NCBI GenBank assembly: GCA_030374735.1
Contig: JASCIV010000135.1
Location: forward strand, 1 to 41,010
Direction of reading: 5' to 3'
DNA length: 41,010 nucleotides
DNA from: Gracilaria caudata
Lineage: Eukaryota > Rhodophyta > Florideophyceae > Gracilariales > Gracilariaceae
Shown piece after piece: positions 19,050 to 29,771 of this stretch. Made by a program: the position numbers and the translations under genes. The notes below the pieces were generated by a model, which ran no database searches, had not been told where the DNA came from, and worked only from the letters and a program-made list of their open reading frames with translations. Each line of letters opens with the position of its first letter. Position 1 is the stretch's first letter.

Positions 19050-20071
19050 CTACCGCCAAGCCTCAGGGAGCCTTCGAAGGGCATCAGCTTTTAGAGAACC
19101 ATCCAGACGCCAACAAATGGGCTCATTTCCAGTCAATTTATAGATCATTGCTTCATGTAACCTAAAGAACCCAGACTGATCCAGAAAGGGGTTCCACCAA
19201 CCAGAAAGGATACAGTAGTTTCCCTCGTAAGCGCCGCTTTTTCTGTGGTGGGCTGCGTGCGCTTTTTGTGATACAATGAGTCCAATATTCTGTAGGGCGC
19301 GCACCCATGGGGCTGCCCGAGTCATGTGCGCTTGTCTGTGTGTCTCTTGAGACATAACGATGAAGAATAAGAACGCCGAGTAAAAGGCTTTGAAGTAATC
19401 GGGAAGTGGGGCTGAGAGTAATAACAACAGTTGTGGAATGGTGACGATGGTAAGTCTGTACAAGTTGTTAGCCATGTCACGAGATGCGATGGTCCAGGGG
19501 TACTCGTGATGACCCTGAAACGCTTCAATTTGATCTAGAGAAAGGAAAAAGTCAGTACGGCAAAACGGATTCTGCTACTACGCGACATAGTTAACAGATA
19601 CGTACAGCCTACAAGTGGGGTGTGCTTTGAGCCATAATTGTCTACGGCATGGTGGTAAACGCCTATTGCGAAGTCCGTGAACACGTACGATGCAAACACA
19701 AGCAAGACGTCAACAGCGGCATCGACTCCTCCGTGCACGTGCGAACAGACCTGCGCAAATGCGGCCAGTGAAGCGGCGGCGAAAGTAAGAAGGAGAAGTC
19801 GCTGTTGTGGCGTGCTCTGCAAGCTATCTCCTTCGGCTGTGAGGTGAGGTGCTGCTGTGGGCTTGACGTAGCCTGGCTTTTGTCGAGAGAACGAGGATGG
19901 AGATGGCAAACTGGACGGGCGGATCGATTGCGCGCATCTAGGCAGAACGCGGTTGTGTGCGCCCTGTGTGGAGCGCGAAGCCTTGTTAAGCGTGACGGAC
20001 GTTTTGAAAGTGGATACGAATGTTGCGGACGGGTTTAGAAATGGGGTAGGTGTAGCAAACGCGAAGGCCAT
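19050..20071 (-). CDS. FAD4: FAD4/TMEM189-type fatty-acid desaturase, plastid-targeted (two exons)
   Basis: Minus-strand exons 20071-19606 and 19534-19050 give 316 residues. In plants FAD4 inserts the trans-3 double bond into palmitate of plastid phosphatidylglycerol; animal TMEM189/PEDS1 and bacterial CarF relatives make plasmenyl lipids. Histidine motifs: VYHHAVDNYG (139-147), FQGHHEYPWTI (161-171), SQETHRQAHMT (218-227) and SQKAHAAHHR (244-253), followed by NYCILSGWWNPFLD, all matching the plant FAD4 order. Hydrophobic helices lie at about 91-108, 118-137, 183-200 and 205-217. The first 50 or so residues (MAFAFATPTPFLNPS) resemble a plastid transit peptide, so plastid phosphatidylglycerol desaturation is the most likely role. 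Splicing recreates the expected GYQIEAFQG. It is divergent from the TMEM223-like gene. Confidence 0.9.
19535..19605 (-). other. Intron of the FAD4-like gene (71 bp)
   Basis: On the minus strand: donor GGCT|GTACGT, branch-point-like TACTGAC followed by TTTTTCCTTTCTCTAG. Phase 1. Removing it joins VG to YQIEAFQG, which matches the family. Confidence 0.9.
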
Positions 20072-20694
20072 GATGGGTTCAAGTTTCGGCCGTGAGCACG
20101 CCGTGAGTGATGTCTAGATGAAACACATTGTGGAGCATTGGGAAGCAATGCGGAGTAAAGTAGCCAGCACCTTGTGCAGGCGTCTGTACCAGAAACGGGA
20201 GGGCCGCGCTTGGCAGCGGGGAATGGACGGTGATGACCAAGCAGCATCTTCTGAGCAGAAGGGAGAAAAGAAGGCATCGCCACGGCTGCTGCATCTTGTG
20301 GCAATCACCGAACGACCGCGCTTGCATTCCGCGAAGTATTCATTTCGCATCGTATCCAACAGGCGCCGTGAGCAATGTGAGGGCGTCGTTTCGGCTACGC
20401 AACTGGCCTGGCGTCGCCCAGTGAGCGTGCTGCACTTGGCCGGAGCGGCGTTTTTACGCCTCCCCTCACCAAATCTCCGTTGACAAGTCGTTGACCGCTC
20501 ATCGACGGCGCGAATCCAACATTCGCAGTAAATTACGAATTTCGTACGTTATCAGGGTCGCAAGATCACACGTAGTCGCCGTGGAGCTTTCAAATGATCC
20601 AATTTGTATTACGCTGCGATCAAATTTTGGTTTGCATCGACTGCTCTTCGCATCACATGATCATGCCCGCCCCCAATCGCCACAATGCGCGGCG
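20072..20694. other. Divergent promoter region between FAD4-like and TMEM223-like genes
   Basis: About 620 bp. No gene is evident. Open frames on the minus strand here lack ATG starts or motifs. It presumably holds both promoters; I could not identify elements. Confidence 0.45.
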
Positions 20695-21363
20695 ATGCCG
20701 CCACTGCGTCGATCCAGCTCTCCAGCGCAGGCAGTCATGCGCAGCTCCGCCATCGCCACCACACGACATGCGTTCCGTACTTTCTCCACAGTCACCTCTT
20801 ACGCCGATGCAAGCGCCCACATCATCTACCGCAATCCGCGTCGTCTTCGCGCCGCAGGAATGACAGTCCTGGCCATTGGGCAGGCTGGCTTCTGGGGCGC
20901 CGCCACCACACTCGCGCAGCAGGCACCAGAGCCTTTGATTTCTTCGGGCTGGGGCATCGCGGGCTTCGGTCTTAGCGCTGCGTTTGCTGCCATGGTCAAT
21001 GCTTACTTGCGTCGCAATGTGTCCGAAGTTGCCTTGCTTAATGGCGCTTCTATTCGAGTAACTGCGCATTCTTTTGGCGGCATGCTCTCTGCTCCTGTCG
21101 TAGTGACACCGGACCAATTGATCGCTGGGCCTCATCGAGATAGTGACAAGGAGCGATATTGGACGTTTGGCGTTTCTTCCGCCACGTCAAGAAGACCTTT
21201 TTTTTATTTTGTCGATACCAAGAGAGGTGTCATGGACCCTGCCGCCATGGCCGCTCTTGTCAACGGTGGCGAACATTTGCTAGCATTTTCCCACAAACGC
21301 GACGCACACATCATGAGAACTCGGTGGCATCAATGGGAACAGGCATCTGGTAGAAATGCATAA
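20695..21363 (+). CDS. TMEM223-like mitochondrial membrane protein
   Basis: The 222-residue product matches the layout of TMEM223, a mitochondrial inner-membrane protein that in animals is linked to cytochrome oxidase (COX1) biogenesis. An Arg/Ser-rich leader (about 1-32) looks like a mitochondrial presequence. Then come a short motif HIIYRNPRRLR, TM1 at about 54-74 (TVLAIGQAGFWGAATTLA; the GQ-FW pattern fits the family), TM2 at about 84-104, and a C-terminal soluble part with SEVALLNGASIRVTAHSFGG and a late FFYFVDTKRGVMDP motif corresponding to the family's RRFYFLLDK. The frame is open upstream of 20695 but lacks an ATG, so 20695 is the first; ATG 20737 is an alternative. The stop lies 12 bp from that of the convergent polymerase gene. 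Confidence 0.75.
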   Translation: MPPLRRSSSPAQAVMRSSAIATTRHAFRTFSTVTSYADASAHIIYRNPRRLRAAGMTVLAIGQAGFWGAATTLAQQAPEPLISSGWGIAGFGLSAAFAAMVNAYLRRNVSEVALLNGASIRVTAHSFGGMLSAPVVVTPDQLIAGPHRDSDKERYWTFGVSSATSRRPFFYFVDTKRGVMDPAAMAALVNGGEHLLAFSHKRDAHIMRTRWHQWEQASGRNA

Positions 21364-21375
21364 TCAACCTTATAT

Positions 21376-23094
21376 CTAACAGCTTCGCTCGTAAGGAGCG
21401 CGATACGTCAATCCTAACGCCGCAAACACATCCATCTCACTACGTGGTGCGGGATTTAACTTCACGCGTTGTCCGCTGACACGGTCAAATACGCCGTGTT
21501 CGTTAAACGTCCACCCCTTCTTGTTCTCGCACCACCATCTCAGATCGCGTTGAAACGGCGTCGAACCTGACCACGCAATTGTTGCGAAACAGAACTCACG
21601 CGCATCTCGAACCCCAACCACATCCAATCTGAACATTTGGCCTTTATACTTGGCGATGGCATGCAGTACATCATGTGCATAAGGAAAGATTGCAGATGAT
21701 GATTGCGAGTGATAATGTACTTCGTTCCATCCGTCAACGTCACTGCTTTGCTTCAGTACCTCGATAACCAATCCTTCTTGTTGAAGTCGCGTGACAAGCT
21801 CCTTGAGCACCGAACTGCAATCGTGTGAAAACCTCTCACGTCGACAATACAGAATGTCCACGTCGTGTCCGCTTTTCTCCCCGCGCCTAAACCCACCGCA
21901 TAACTGGAAACGAAGATGTAAATCATGTTCATCCCCGCTATTTGCGATTCTACACACTACGTCTTTGAAAGCGGTAGCGTCTTTCCATGTTAAGCTCTGA
22001 ATACAATCCACATATTTCAGGAAACGCACAACCGCTTTGCTCTGTCCTTTATCACCTTGCCTCTCGCTCTCAATAAGCTGGGTCATACTTCTTATGCCAA
22101 GCTCGTCGTAAAACCTCCTCGCCTTTACGTATCCTACGCCGTACACGCTTTGAAACTTCGTCAGCGCTTTTAATCTGCTATCTGTTTCCATGAGCTGTGC
22201 CTCTTTTATAACCCCAGTTATCAAATATTCTTTCACTGTAGCCAGAACTCTTGGTCCAAGGGAATATAAAGCCTTTGCATCTTGGACGGTTCGCAACTTG
22301 AACGGCACACACTTGAGGGCGGCACTGGCTCTCTGATACGCTCTCCCGCGAATGTCCGCCGTTTCCACAGATCCGCCAGCCTGCTCTAGTCTCCTTTTCT
22401 TCGCGATAATCTCTAACACTTTACAGATTTCATGGTTGGGCGACTTGTATATCGCTTGAGTTATCGTGCATCTTTCACAAAGAAACTTTGGCAAGCTTTT
22501 CAGAAATTCTACCTTCTTCGTCAGTTCACTGTATTCGTCCACTCGTCTGCGACACCAAACAGGTGTAGCGTCAGATGTCTCGGGTTCACCTTGTGCCACG
22601 TCAAGAACTGTTTCGTCACTCTCTGGCAGTGGAGAGGGCTTCTTGTCGTCGCTACGCTTTTCCACCGGGCTGTGCTCCAGAACGTACTGCGTTTCCGGTC
22701 GCCACTCTTGCTCTGTCAGGACCTTGGTTGCCCATTCTCTCGACACATAAATTATCTTCTCAATGGGAATGGACTTATCGCTCACGACGGCTTGTGCCTT
22801 TTCCCGATCATCAGTTATCACGACGAGCTCTGAAGTCGTGAGGCCACTCTTATGCGAACACACTTCCTCAATGTCAAGGACCGTTGCTCCCGCGCGCTTC
22901 AAATTGCGAGTAATTACTTTCTGCTGAAGTCTGCTTAAGGGCTTCAAGATCACAATCATTGGCCTTTCTTCATTGTATCGTGAAAGAAAGCCGCTCTTTC
23001 CCTGTCCACTGTCTTTCCTTCGCGATGTATCATCCGTGCGTGGTCTTTTCCTGCTGGGACCGCTACGGTCAATAGAAGTATCCGTCGACGCCAT
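21376..23094 (-). CDS. Family X DNA polymerase with BRCT-like N-terminus (lambda/mu type)
   Basis: Intronless, 572 residues. A basic, Ser-rich N-terminus (1-40, nuclear-localisation-like SRKRPRTDD) precedes a weak BRCT domain (about 44-135, ending YVSREWATKVLTEQEW). The 8-kDa domain is about 205-300 and a helix-hairpin-helix lies near YGVGYVKARRFYDELG (318-333). The palm carries the metal ligands Asp411 and Asp413 (GGFRRGEKSGHDVDIL, 400-415) and Asp491 (FRLDVVGV); WSGSTPFQRDLRWW (508-521) is the family X nucleotide-binding block. Such enzymes fill short gaps in base excision repair and end joining. By alignment to polymerase beta, the lyase Lys72 position is Thr286 (SLGPRVLATVKEY), so dRP lyase activity may be absent, as in polymerase mu. 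The start is a clear ATG. Confidence 0.9.
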   Translation of the reverse strand: MASTDTSIDRSGPSRKRPRTDDTSRRKDSGQGKSGFLSRYNEERPMIVILKPLSRLQQKVITRNLKRAGATVLDIEEVCSHKSGLTTSELVVITDDREKAQAVVSDKSIPIEKIIYVSREWATKVLTEQEWRPETQYVLEHSPVEKRSDDKKPSPLPESDETVLDVAQGEPETSDATPVWCRRRVDEYSELTKKVEFLKSLPKFLCERCTITQAIYKSPNHEICKVLEIIAKKRRLEQAGGSVETADIRGRAYQRASAALKCVPFKLRTVQDAKALYSLGPRVLATVKEYLITGVIKEAQLMETDSRLKALTKFQSVYGVGYVKARRFYDELGIRSMTQLIESERQGDKGQSKAVVRFLKYVDCIQSLTWKDATAFKDVVCRIANSGDEHDLHLRFQLCGGFRRGEKSGHDVDILYCRRERFSHDCSSVLKELVTRLQQEGLVIEVLKQSSDVDGWNEVHYHSQSSSAIFPYAHDVLHAIAKYKGQMFRLDVVGVRDAREFCFATIAWSGSTPFQRDLRWWCENKKGWTFNEHGVFDRVSGQRVKLNPAPRSEMDVFAALGLTYRAPYERSC

Positions 23095-24475
23095 CTTCTG
23101 TTACAGTTGAAGGAATCGCTGAGATTCGCCTGCTTTTCAACACAGGATTCAAAGTTCGAGATTTTCGGGACAAGTCCAGCGGGCATTGAAGCTGATGCAG
23201 CTTAGTGGAGAACCTATGCAATAGACAAGGCACCTTTATCGCCGAACATTTCCACTACCAATCATATCAAATCACCGAATCGCGAAAGTTGCTGAGCCTT
23301 GTAGCTGTTGCCGTCCCTCCATCATGGATGATCAAGCGAAACGAACAATGCGTAAGCTCGACATTGAAGTCTTGACACCAACGTGCAAATGATTGGTCGA
23401 ATCCCGTGTAGCTTGGCAATGCGAGGTTAGCATACAGTAGAACGCTGCATCGATATCATTTCAAGGAGATAGCCGAAAAACAAGTGTTCTTGCTCTTAAT
23501 GAAATGTGACTGAGTTCGGCTTCCACCAAGCAACCATCGTCATGATGGGTGGTCTCCAAATTGCGATGAGGGAGGATTACCCTGCATTTGACTTTGACGC
23601 AAACGAAATTAAGATCTTGTTCTTTATTCCGTCAGAGCCGGGATCTCACTTCAAACAACGAAGATCGTTCTCTAAGCCTATGAAACGACTGTCTATGATA
23701 TGGAAAACAGAGAATCGGTTACGTTGCATAGCAGTAGACGAGTGATTGGTAATACATATTACAATATGAGATATAGAACTGAGTAAGCTCAAGATAGAAG
23801 CAGAGAAATGCATGACCTGGACAAGGACAAGCGAGGACAACTTCGTAGCGGATCGGCAGAGATGTGTGGGGGGAGAGTTGCGTCCCTTCGGGCACGGTTA
23901 CGAGTGAGATGCACCGATTTTGTGCGTTTACTAAAAGGTCAAGCATCTCCAGGAACCGCGATCCATCCCACCTCTTGCCGACGTAGTGCCATCCATTGAA
24001 CTCATACTCTTACACATCACGTGGGCGCCGTCGAACTAACTTTCGCCGGCACAAACACCACCACCACAACCGCCACCACCACAACGCCACTGCCACAGTC
24101 CCCACAGCCTCCACAAACACCACAAACACCACAAACACCGCAACTACCGCAGCCGGCAGACTCGTCCCGTGAGGATCGCCGATCTCATCCGCAATCCCGC
24201 GGAACAGAGGACTGTAGACTGTTCGTGCGCCACGCTTTCTTGCACTATTCGCAATTCTGATGACCTTGAGCACGCGCCTTGGCGGCCCTTGGAAGTCGTA
24301 GCTGTCCAACGCGCCTTGAATAAAGAATTGTCCCCAAAATTTGGTTACCCTGCTCTGTGGGCCTTTCTCCACCTGCTCCACGAATCATCGCAAAGATCTT
24401 CAAAGTCGAACTTGAGCACAGACTGAACCTTAGCCAGAACGTACGATTGGTAGCCGCGTATAGTACGACGTATTT
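23095..24475. other. Gene-free tract, left part, with CA-rich low-complexity DNA
   Basis: About 1.4 kb upstream of the polymerase gene. No convincing gene. It includes a CCA/CA-rich tract at about 24049-24152. The minus strand from about 24470 down to 24150 shows open, protein-like frames that change phase (see findings) but no ATG-started gene. Confidence 0.45.
24049..24152. repeat. CA/CCA-rich low-complexity tract with a 9-bp unit
   Basis: The plus strand is almost free of G and includes three tandem copies of CCACAAACA at 24111-24137. It would encode Thr/Pro/Gln-rich or Trp/Val-rich peptides by chance. Confidence 0.85.
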
Positions 24476-24900
24476 CAGGGGTTGGTACAATCGGCAACGG
24501 ATTGCAATCTATTCGCCCGCCTTCAATCGCAATTGCAGTACTCCACCTTCTCAGCAATCCCGATTGCAATCAGTGACCTAATTAAGCAACCTGAGTGCAA
24601 TCTCAACACAGCTCAAAGGTTGAAAAGCAATATCAATATCTCAAACCTTATTTAAACAATGCCGCCTTGTTCAAATAAGATTTGAGCCACAGTCCTGAGC
24701 TTTCATTTTTCAAAACGCTCAACAAATGAGCATCTACGGCCTGTTTACAATGTGTTACGTTCAAAAAGCGCAGTGGGTATTGCATCTTTGTGTGAACGTT
24801 GTAAGTTACAACTTGTAACGCATCATTGTGGCCTCCTGATTGCAATCCGATTGCAATCCAGAAGCAATCCGTGATTGTAATCGATTGCAACCAACCCCTG
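24476..24900. mobile_element. hAT-like non-autonomous DNA transposon (MITE), 425 bp
   Basis: The element starts CAGGGGTTGGT at 24476 and ends with its exact inverse, ACCAACCCCTG, at 24900, an 11-bp perfect terminal inverted repeat of the CAGGG type common in hAT elements. Both subterminal zones carry the palindrome GATTGCAATC: at 24500-24509 and 24562-24571 on the left, 24838-24847 and 24849-24858 on the right, plus near-matches at 24873-24892. Clustered subterminal motifs are the usual transposase-binding arrangement in hAT elements. The interior is AT-rich and encodes no transposase. I found no matching 8-bp target duplication (left flank ACGTATTT, right flank CGCGTATC share only CGTAT, offset), so the superfamily is a proposal. 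Confidence 0.7.
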
Positions 24901-25016
24901 CGCGTATCTGCAGTGGTATAATGAGTTGAGACATATTGTTCCGCATTAAAGGGTAGGCAAGACTATTTCTGAGATGAAACGCGTTCGAGCTTTTCTCAGA
25001 AAGCACGTGCTTATGG

Positions 25017-25063
25017 CGATAGATTTTGTTCGACGGTTTTAAACCATCGAACAAAATCTATCG
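25017..25063. repeat. 47-bp near-perfect hairpin
   Basis: A 17-bp left arm (25017-25033) is the exact reverse complement of the right arm (25047-25063). The 13-bp centre itself contains GGTTT and AAACC around a single T, so nearly the whole element folds back. The loop sequence GTTTTAAACCAT is repeated just after the right arm. Confidence 0.9.
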
Positions 25064-25264
25064 TTTTAAACCATTGGTTTACCCTTGAGAGCCCATTGTG
25101 TTGCGGATATAGGCTCTACTTTTGTATTGCCCATTTCGAGATGCGATTATGTCGGCCTAGCTCTTTCTTACGATCGCCATCACTATCAAAATGCATCGCC
25201 AGGAAGCAAGAACAGCTTGAAGTACATGAGACACGAAACCTAAAGGAGTATGAGAATCAAGAAA

Positions 25265-25287
25265 GTAGAGAGAGAGAGAGAGAGAGC
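25265..25287. repeat. (AG)n microsatellite
   Basis: Uninterrupted alternating AG run of about 11 units. Confidence 0.9.
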
Positions 25288-28200
25288 GCCGGAGGGAACT
25301 ATCGCCGTGTTGTTCCGCCCCTTTTGCTATCGACAGGCCGTGGTGATGGGCGAGCTCAGGCTCTAGCCCAAAAGCCAGGCACTCTGTGATTTCATCAGTC
25401 AGAAACGTGCCACCCTACGGCTTTCATGTACGATGTGACGCACGGGCGGATAAGTGCCAGTCTGCGCTGACTCTTTCGGGATTTGAGCAATTGCAGAGAA
25501 CGGTCTGGATCATGCCCATGCAGGGCATGTCGGACGCCGACCTAATGATACATCTTAAGGCGGTGCCCGACATGAGTGCGCCTTGCAGCGTAGTGTTGCT
25601 CATGTCTTGGTCGGGGCGCGCAGTGGATGTCGCAGACAAAGAGGGCTTCTCCATGGACGTGGTGCAGTACGGGAGCCCGCTTCATCTGCTTCGACGGAAG
25701 AAGCAACGGGCGTGGTGGGGTGAGACCGAAAGCCTGTGCACGTCAGTAATATACAACCCTGCCTCCCCCAGCCGGTGATTGATGGATGTGTGGCATAGCA
25801 AGGCTTAGACTAGAGGTGGATGGAATTCGTCAAGAGCTGAGTCGGACTCTGGCGGGAGGATATGCGAAGGTGGTAGGTAACTGCGCAGCGCCTGGCGAAT
25901 GGGAGGTGACGCGAGGAGTAGGAATGGAAGTTTCCGAGTCAGCATTGTTCGCAGCAGTGCTGTGGGAGCGTGGAATACAAGTATGTGCTGGAGGGTGGTG
26001 ATTTGAGCTGTGGTGTGGGGGGGCGGGTGAAAACCGTCGTCTGCTTGTGGATTGGGAACTGTGCTTCTGTGTGGAAGATCGGTGGTGACGCTGACAATGA
26101 ATGTGATGGGGTAGCCTCTAGGGATCGGGTGGAGTGCCAGGAGGTAGCACGTGCGGATTCCAACTCGCAGACATGTACATGAAAAGCATACCACAACCGC
26201 AAAAAGCATTGGCTTTCCGTTGTAGTATAGAGCTGGCAATACTCCATGCTGAGTTGTCACATTCAAATCTATTTCAATTTTGCCTGCCATGGAAGGTTGT
26301 TTAAACGAAATGGGAAAAGGTCTTGGAAAGAAAGAGCCGCTTGAAGATGGCAACAAAAGTTAGCGTGAGAATCGCATTTTGTCCAGTCGATCGCCAGCAA
26401 TGAGTCTAAACATAGATTTAAACAAATACGGGAAGTGCTTGGGTACTCGTGTATCCTCTCTTGCTGTGATATGTCTTGTTGGATGAGTGCGAGGAGTTCA
26501 TCACGAATACCAGCGTTTGCCATGTTCTGTTTACTCTGACATTATGAACGTATTCGATAGGGAAGGTGGGACAGCTTATTTTTGGCTAACGAAGCCAGAA
26601 TCTTTACGACAATGCAAGTGTAAGCAGAGAACGAATGAGAAACATTCCAACAAAAATGCCAACCCCTAATCTTCCTAAGCTCGAGCTCATATATATTATA
26701 TAATTTCCGGCCATTATCTCCGTCGAAATGCGCTTCAGAACATCTGCTTCAAGGACCAATGTTCAAAGAAGGATGCGATGCGCTCACTGAAGCAGAAGAT
26801 ATAAGGTTAGCAAAGATATCATTGATTCTTTCACGTATCTTCCACTGCCCAATATGGAAGGAGTACACCTGCTGTTTCCTGTCGAAATGAACATAGTGGC
26901 CCTCAAGCAGCGCAATGATTATGATGTCCTCTCTGAAAACGTTTTATGGTAGCGACATCAGAAATGCCTGCGAGATGGCCATCACTTCTCTATCAATCTC
27001 TTTGCTTCTAATTTGAACAGCCATACTCGTCCTGTGGCATATAGCGGGTATTTCATACTCTTTTGGACATCCAAGAGGTGAATATGATTGAGCTTATGGC
27101 CTTTGCTCTCGCTCCCAATCTGGATTGAAGAAGTTAACGCTGGAAATTCGGGAGCACTTTAGGGATAATTGGAGCATACACTAACAAGCTCTTCTCCTTT
27201 ATGTCTGTCTATCTGTCTCCCTTACTATTAAAAGCCCTTCAGGCTTCAAAGCACACGAGGATGCACTTGGGTGTGCATGTTTATCGAAATTCGTCCTATA
27301 CTCACGTTTGGTATCGCATTCATTCCTTTGCAGATTGTGAAGCAAGCGTCCGAAAGCCCGATACTTGTGCACAATAAAAGAACGGACAGTATCTAGACAG
27401 CCAGCCAAATGCAAGCTTGTATCTCTAAAGAATTTCGTGGGCTGATTGGTGGCTTGCGGAGCATTCGATATTGATAGGACAAGAATACTACAGTATACGT
27501 ACAAGGGTATCGAAAAAGTTCATGATCATCATCATGGTCGCGACATCACGTTGACCGCTTCTCATATGCCTCATGTTAGGGTACACGTTCCACACCAGCT
27601 TGCTGGGCTCTTTTTGAGTGGAACTTTGTAGCCAGATTGAGGGAGGCCTTTGTTTTGGAGTTTGATAATAATTTATTACCATGCAGGGGAAACAGGGGTT
27701 GATCTTCTTTTTCCATGTTGGCTCCCAAGACACTTGAGTAGAAAGGCAACTATGACCGAGTGGACAGCTTGCGACCGATATGAATGTGACAGCCACGAAC
27801 ACGTGATCATCGTTACCTGTTGACGTGAAAGTGTCGCGTGAGCTATACGACTCTTTATGTCCTATGCTATTTAGATTTCCGGTTCTTCTCATTGCTTTGA
27901 TTTCGACAGCAAGAGTTGTTTCCTCATACACAGCGAGAAAAAAAAAAGAAAACAATGGTTACATTCGTATTCGTGCAAAACTGGCAAATATGCCCGGAAT
28001 CTCCAGATACATGAACTCGTGACAGCAGAAAGGTGAGCAAAGAAACCATGCGGTCAGCAATAAATGCGTTTGTCGAACCTTTTTTTTTCCCGTGCAGTGA
28101 GAAATGTTTGGTCACCAAATCTAGGTTGTGTTGAAGACTGCAGGTTGAGCAACGATTTATCACAAAACAATATCTTTTCTAATGAGTATGTTTTATGTAT

Positions 28201-29753
28201 GAATGCGTGGGAGGGAATGAAGTTTATGTTGATTTGCCACGAAGGCGAACATGATGTGCAATGTTCATGCTACGGCCGAATCACACGAGTTGATGTTACT
28301 TGTGAGAAAGAAGAGGAGGGAACAGGTGTTGTTTGTTATTGGTTGTGGATCATCGATGCTGGTGCTTCATACGTGCTGGTTACTATGTGCGCTGCTGCTT
28401 GGCGATATTTGTGTAAAAAGCACGAGCATGTGTATTCGATATTGTAATGGGTGTGCTCCCCTTATGTGCGTGTGACATGGCGTCTCTAGCACCCCTTAAG
28501 CTACTTTGCGAGCAAGGATGTCAGCATGTCAGGCGTAGTTGAGAGCAAGAGGTTGGGCGCGGTCTAAATTTAGAGCATGCGCGTTTTTGTTAGCATGGGC
28601 ATTGTTTGCTGCAGAGAAACAAGGTTTTCATTGACGTCATTGTGATAGCGCTTGTTTGTAGCAAATGGTTTAACAATGCTCCGAGTTGAGTGTCATGGCA
28701 GGCAGCTTGACACTTTTTAACTGATTGCACTTATTGCATGGCTGGACTTCAATTTTAGGCGTCGCTTAGCGATTTGTGAGTTGTGCTGCAGCTAACATTA
28801 ATGCAGATAAGCTCTTACTCGGTGAAATTGAATTGCTGTGCTGACATGGTTTCGGTCACTGATTGCGAGGGATTGTGTAATGTTATCTCACCAAAAGCGA
28901 GTAAAGAAATATGGAAGAGGAGCTGGTATTAACCATTGAGCACGAACGAACGGTGTGAAGATGCGTGACGGAATTTGAGATTCGAAGACTCTGGAGACTG
29001 CAGCGTTGCTGGTTGTGATGGCCATTAACATTAATGTTAGTGAGCATCGATTTTCAGTGCGATGGCGCGTTGATGTTATTCGAATTGACGCGAGTTCTTG
29101 AGATGTTTACAGCGGCGATGGCATTGCTAGCCGAAATGAATTGATGTGAGAAATGAATGAATGCGGGTGGGCGATGAGCGCCATGGCGGCAGGCGCACAG
29201 CAATGATGTGTTTTGTGGATTATGATAGTTGATAGTTGGCGAACGCAAGAGTTGTTAAAGGCAGCACACGCGATGGCACTCGGAGAGGCATGTGACGTAT
29301 GGCGGTGCGGGGACCACGATACGTATGTGCGCCAAGAATACTGCGGCGCGGATGCAGACATTGATAAATGTTACTCTGGCGATAACATTATCGAAGAGCG
29401 ATGTGGACGTGGTGGGGAGGAGGCTTCGCGTGTGCTCACGCACGCTAATGTTAATGGTGAGATGATGATGATCATGATGATGATGGGCGGTGGTATTAAA
29501 AAAAGCTGACAGCGCGAAGATATTAAAGCGTCGGCGAAGTGATGGAAAGCATAACGCATTGCTTGACTTTTGTTTTTTATTTTTCTTTCTCGTCGAAAAG
29601 CGTCGATTTGGAGTTGTACGAAGGGGGGGAGTGTGTGAAGTTGTGACATGAGAACTTCGGACTCAACATTTTGGAAACGGGCGCGCCGATTTATTGTTCT
29701 CAGTTCCCGGCCGCAGCGCGCGCGTGTGACAGCGTAGCTGCCCAATGGGCGAC

Positions 29754-29771
29754 GTGCGCGCGCGCGCGCGC
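29754..29771. repeat. (GC)n run, possible Z-DNA tract
   Basis: Uninterrupted alternating G and C over about 18 bp, followed by GGCGCGGGGGG. Several further GCGCGC words lie within 250 bp. Confidence 0.85.

Larger units (their letters stand above)
24901..28000. other. Gene-free tract, middle part
   Basis: About 3.1 kb. It contains the hairpin at 25017-25063 and an AG microsatellite at 25265-25287. Open frames at 25386-25778 (plus) and 25805-26356 (minus) start at non-ATG codons and match nothing I know. A triplet cluster sits at 27521-27537. No RNA gene recognised. Confidence 0.4.

Noticed and set aside
24460..24910. 8-bp target-site duplication around the MITE
   Set aside because: Flanks ACGTATTT and CGCGTATC do not align base for base; only an offset CGTAT is shared, so no duplication is claimed.
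25386..25778. 130-codon plus-strand frame
   Set aside because: Begins at a GTG, no motif, isolated in a gene-free region; a fragment of an unknown element remains possible.
25805..26356. 183-codon minus-strand frame
   Set aside because: No ATG start at its beginning and no recognisable family; composition reflects the pyrimidine-rich strand.
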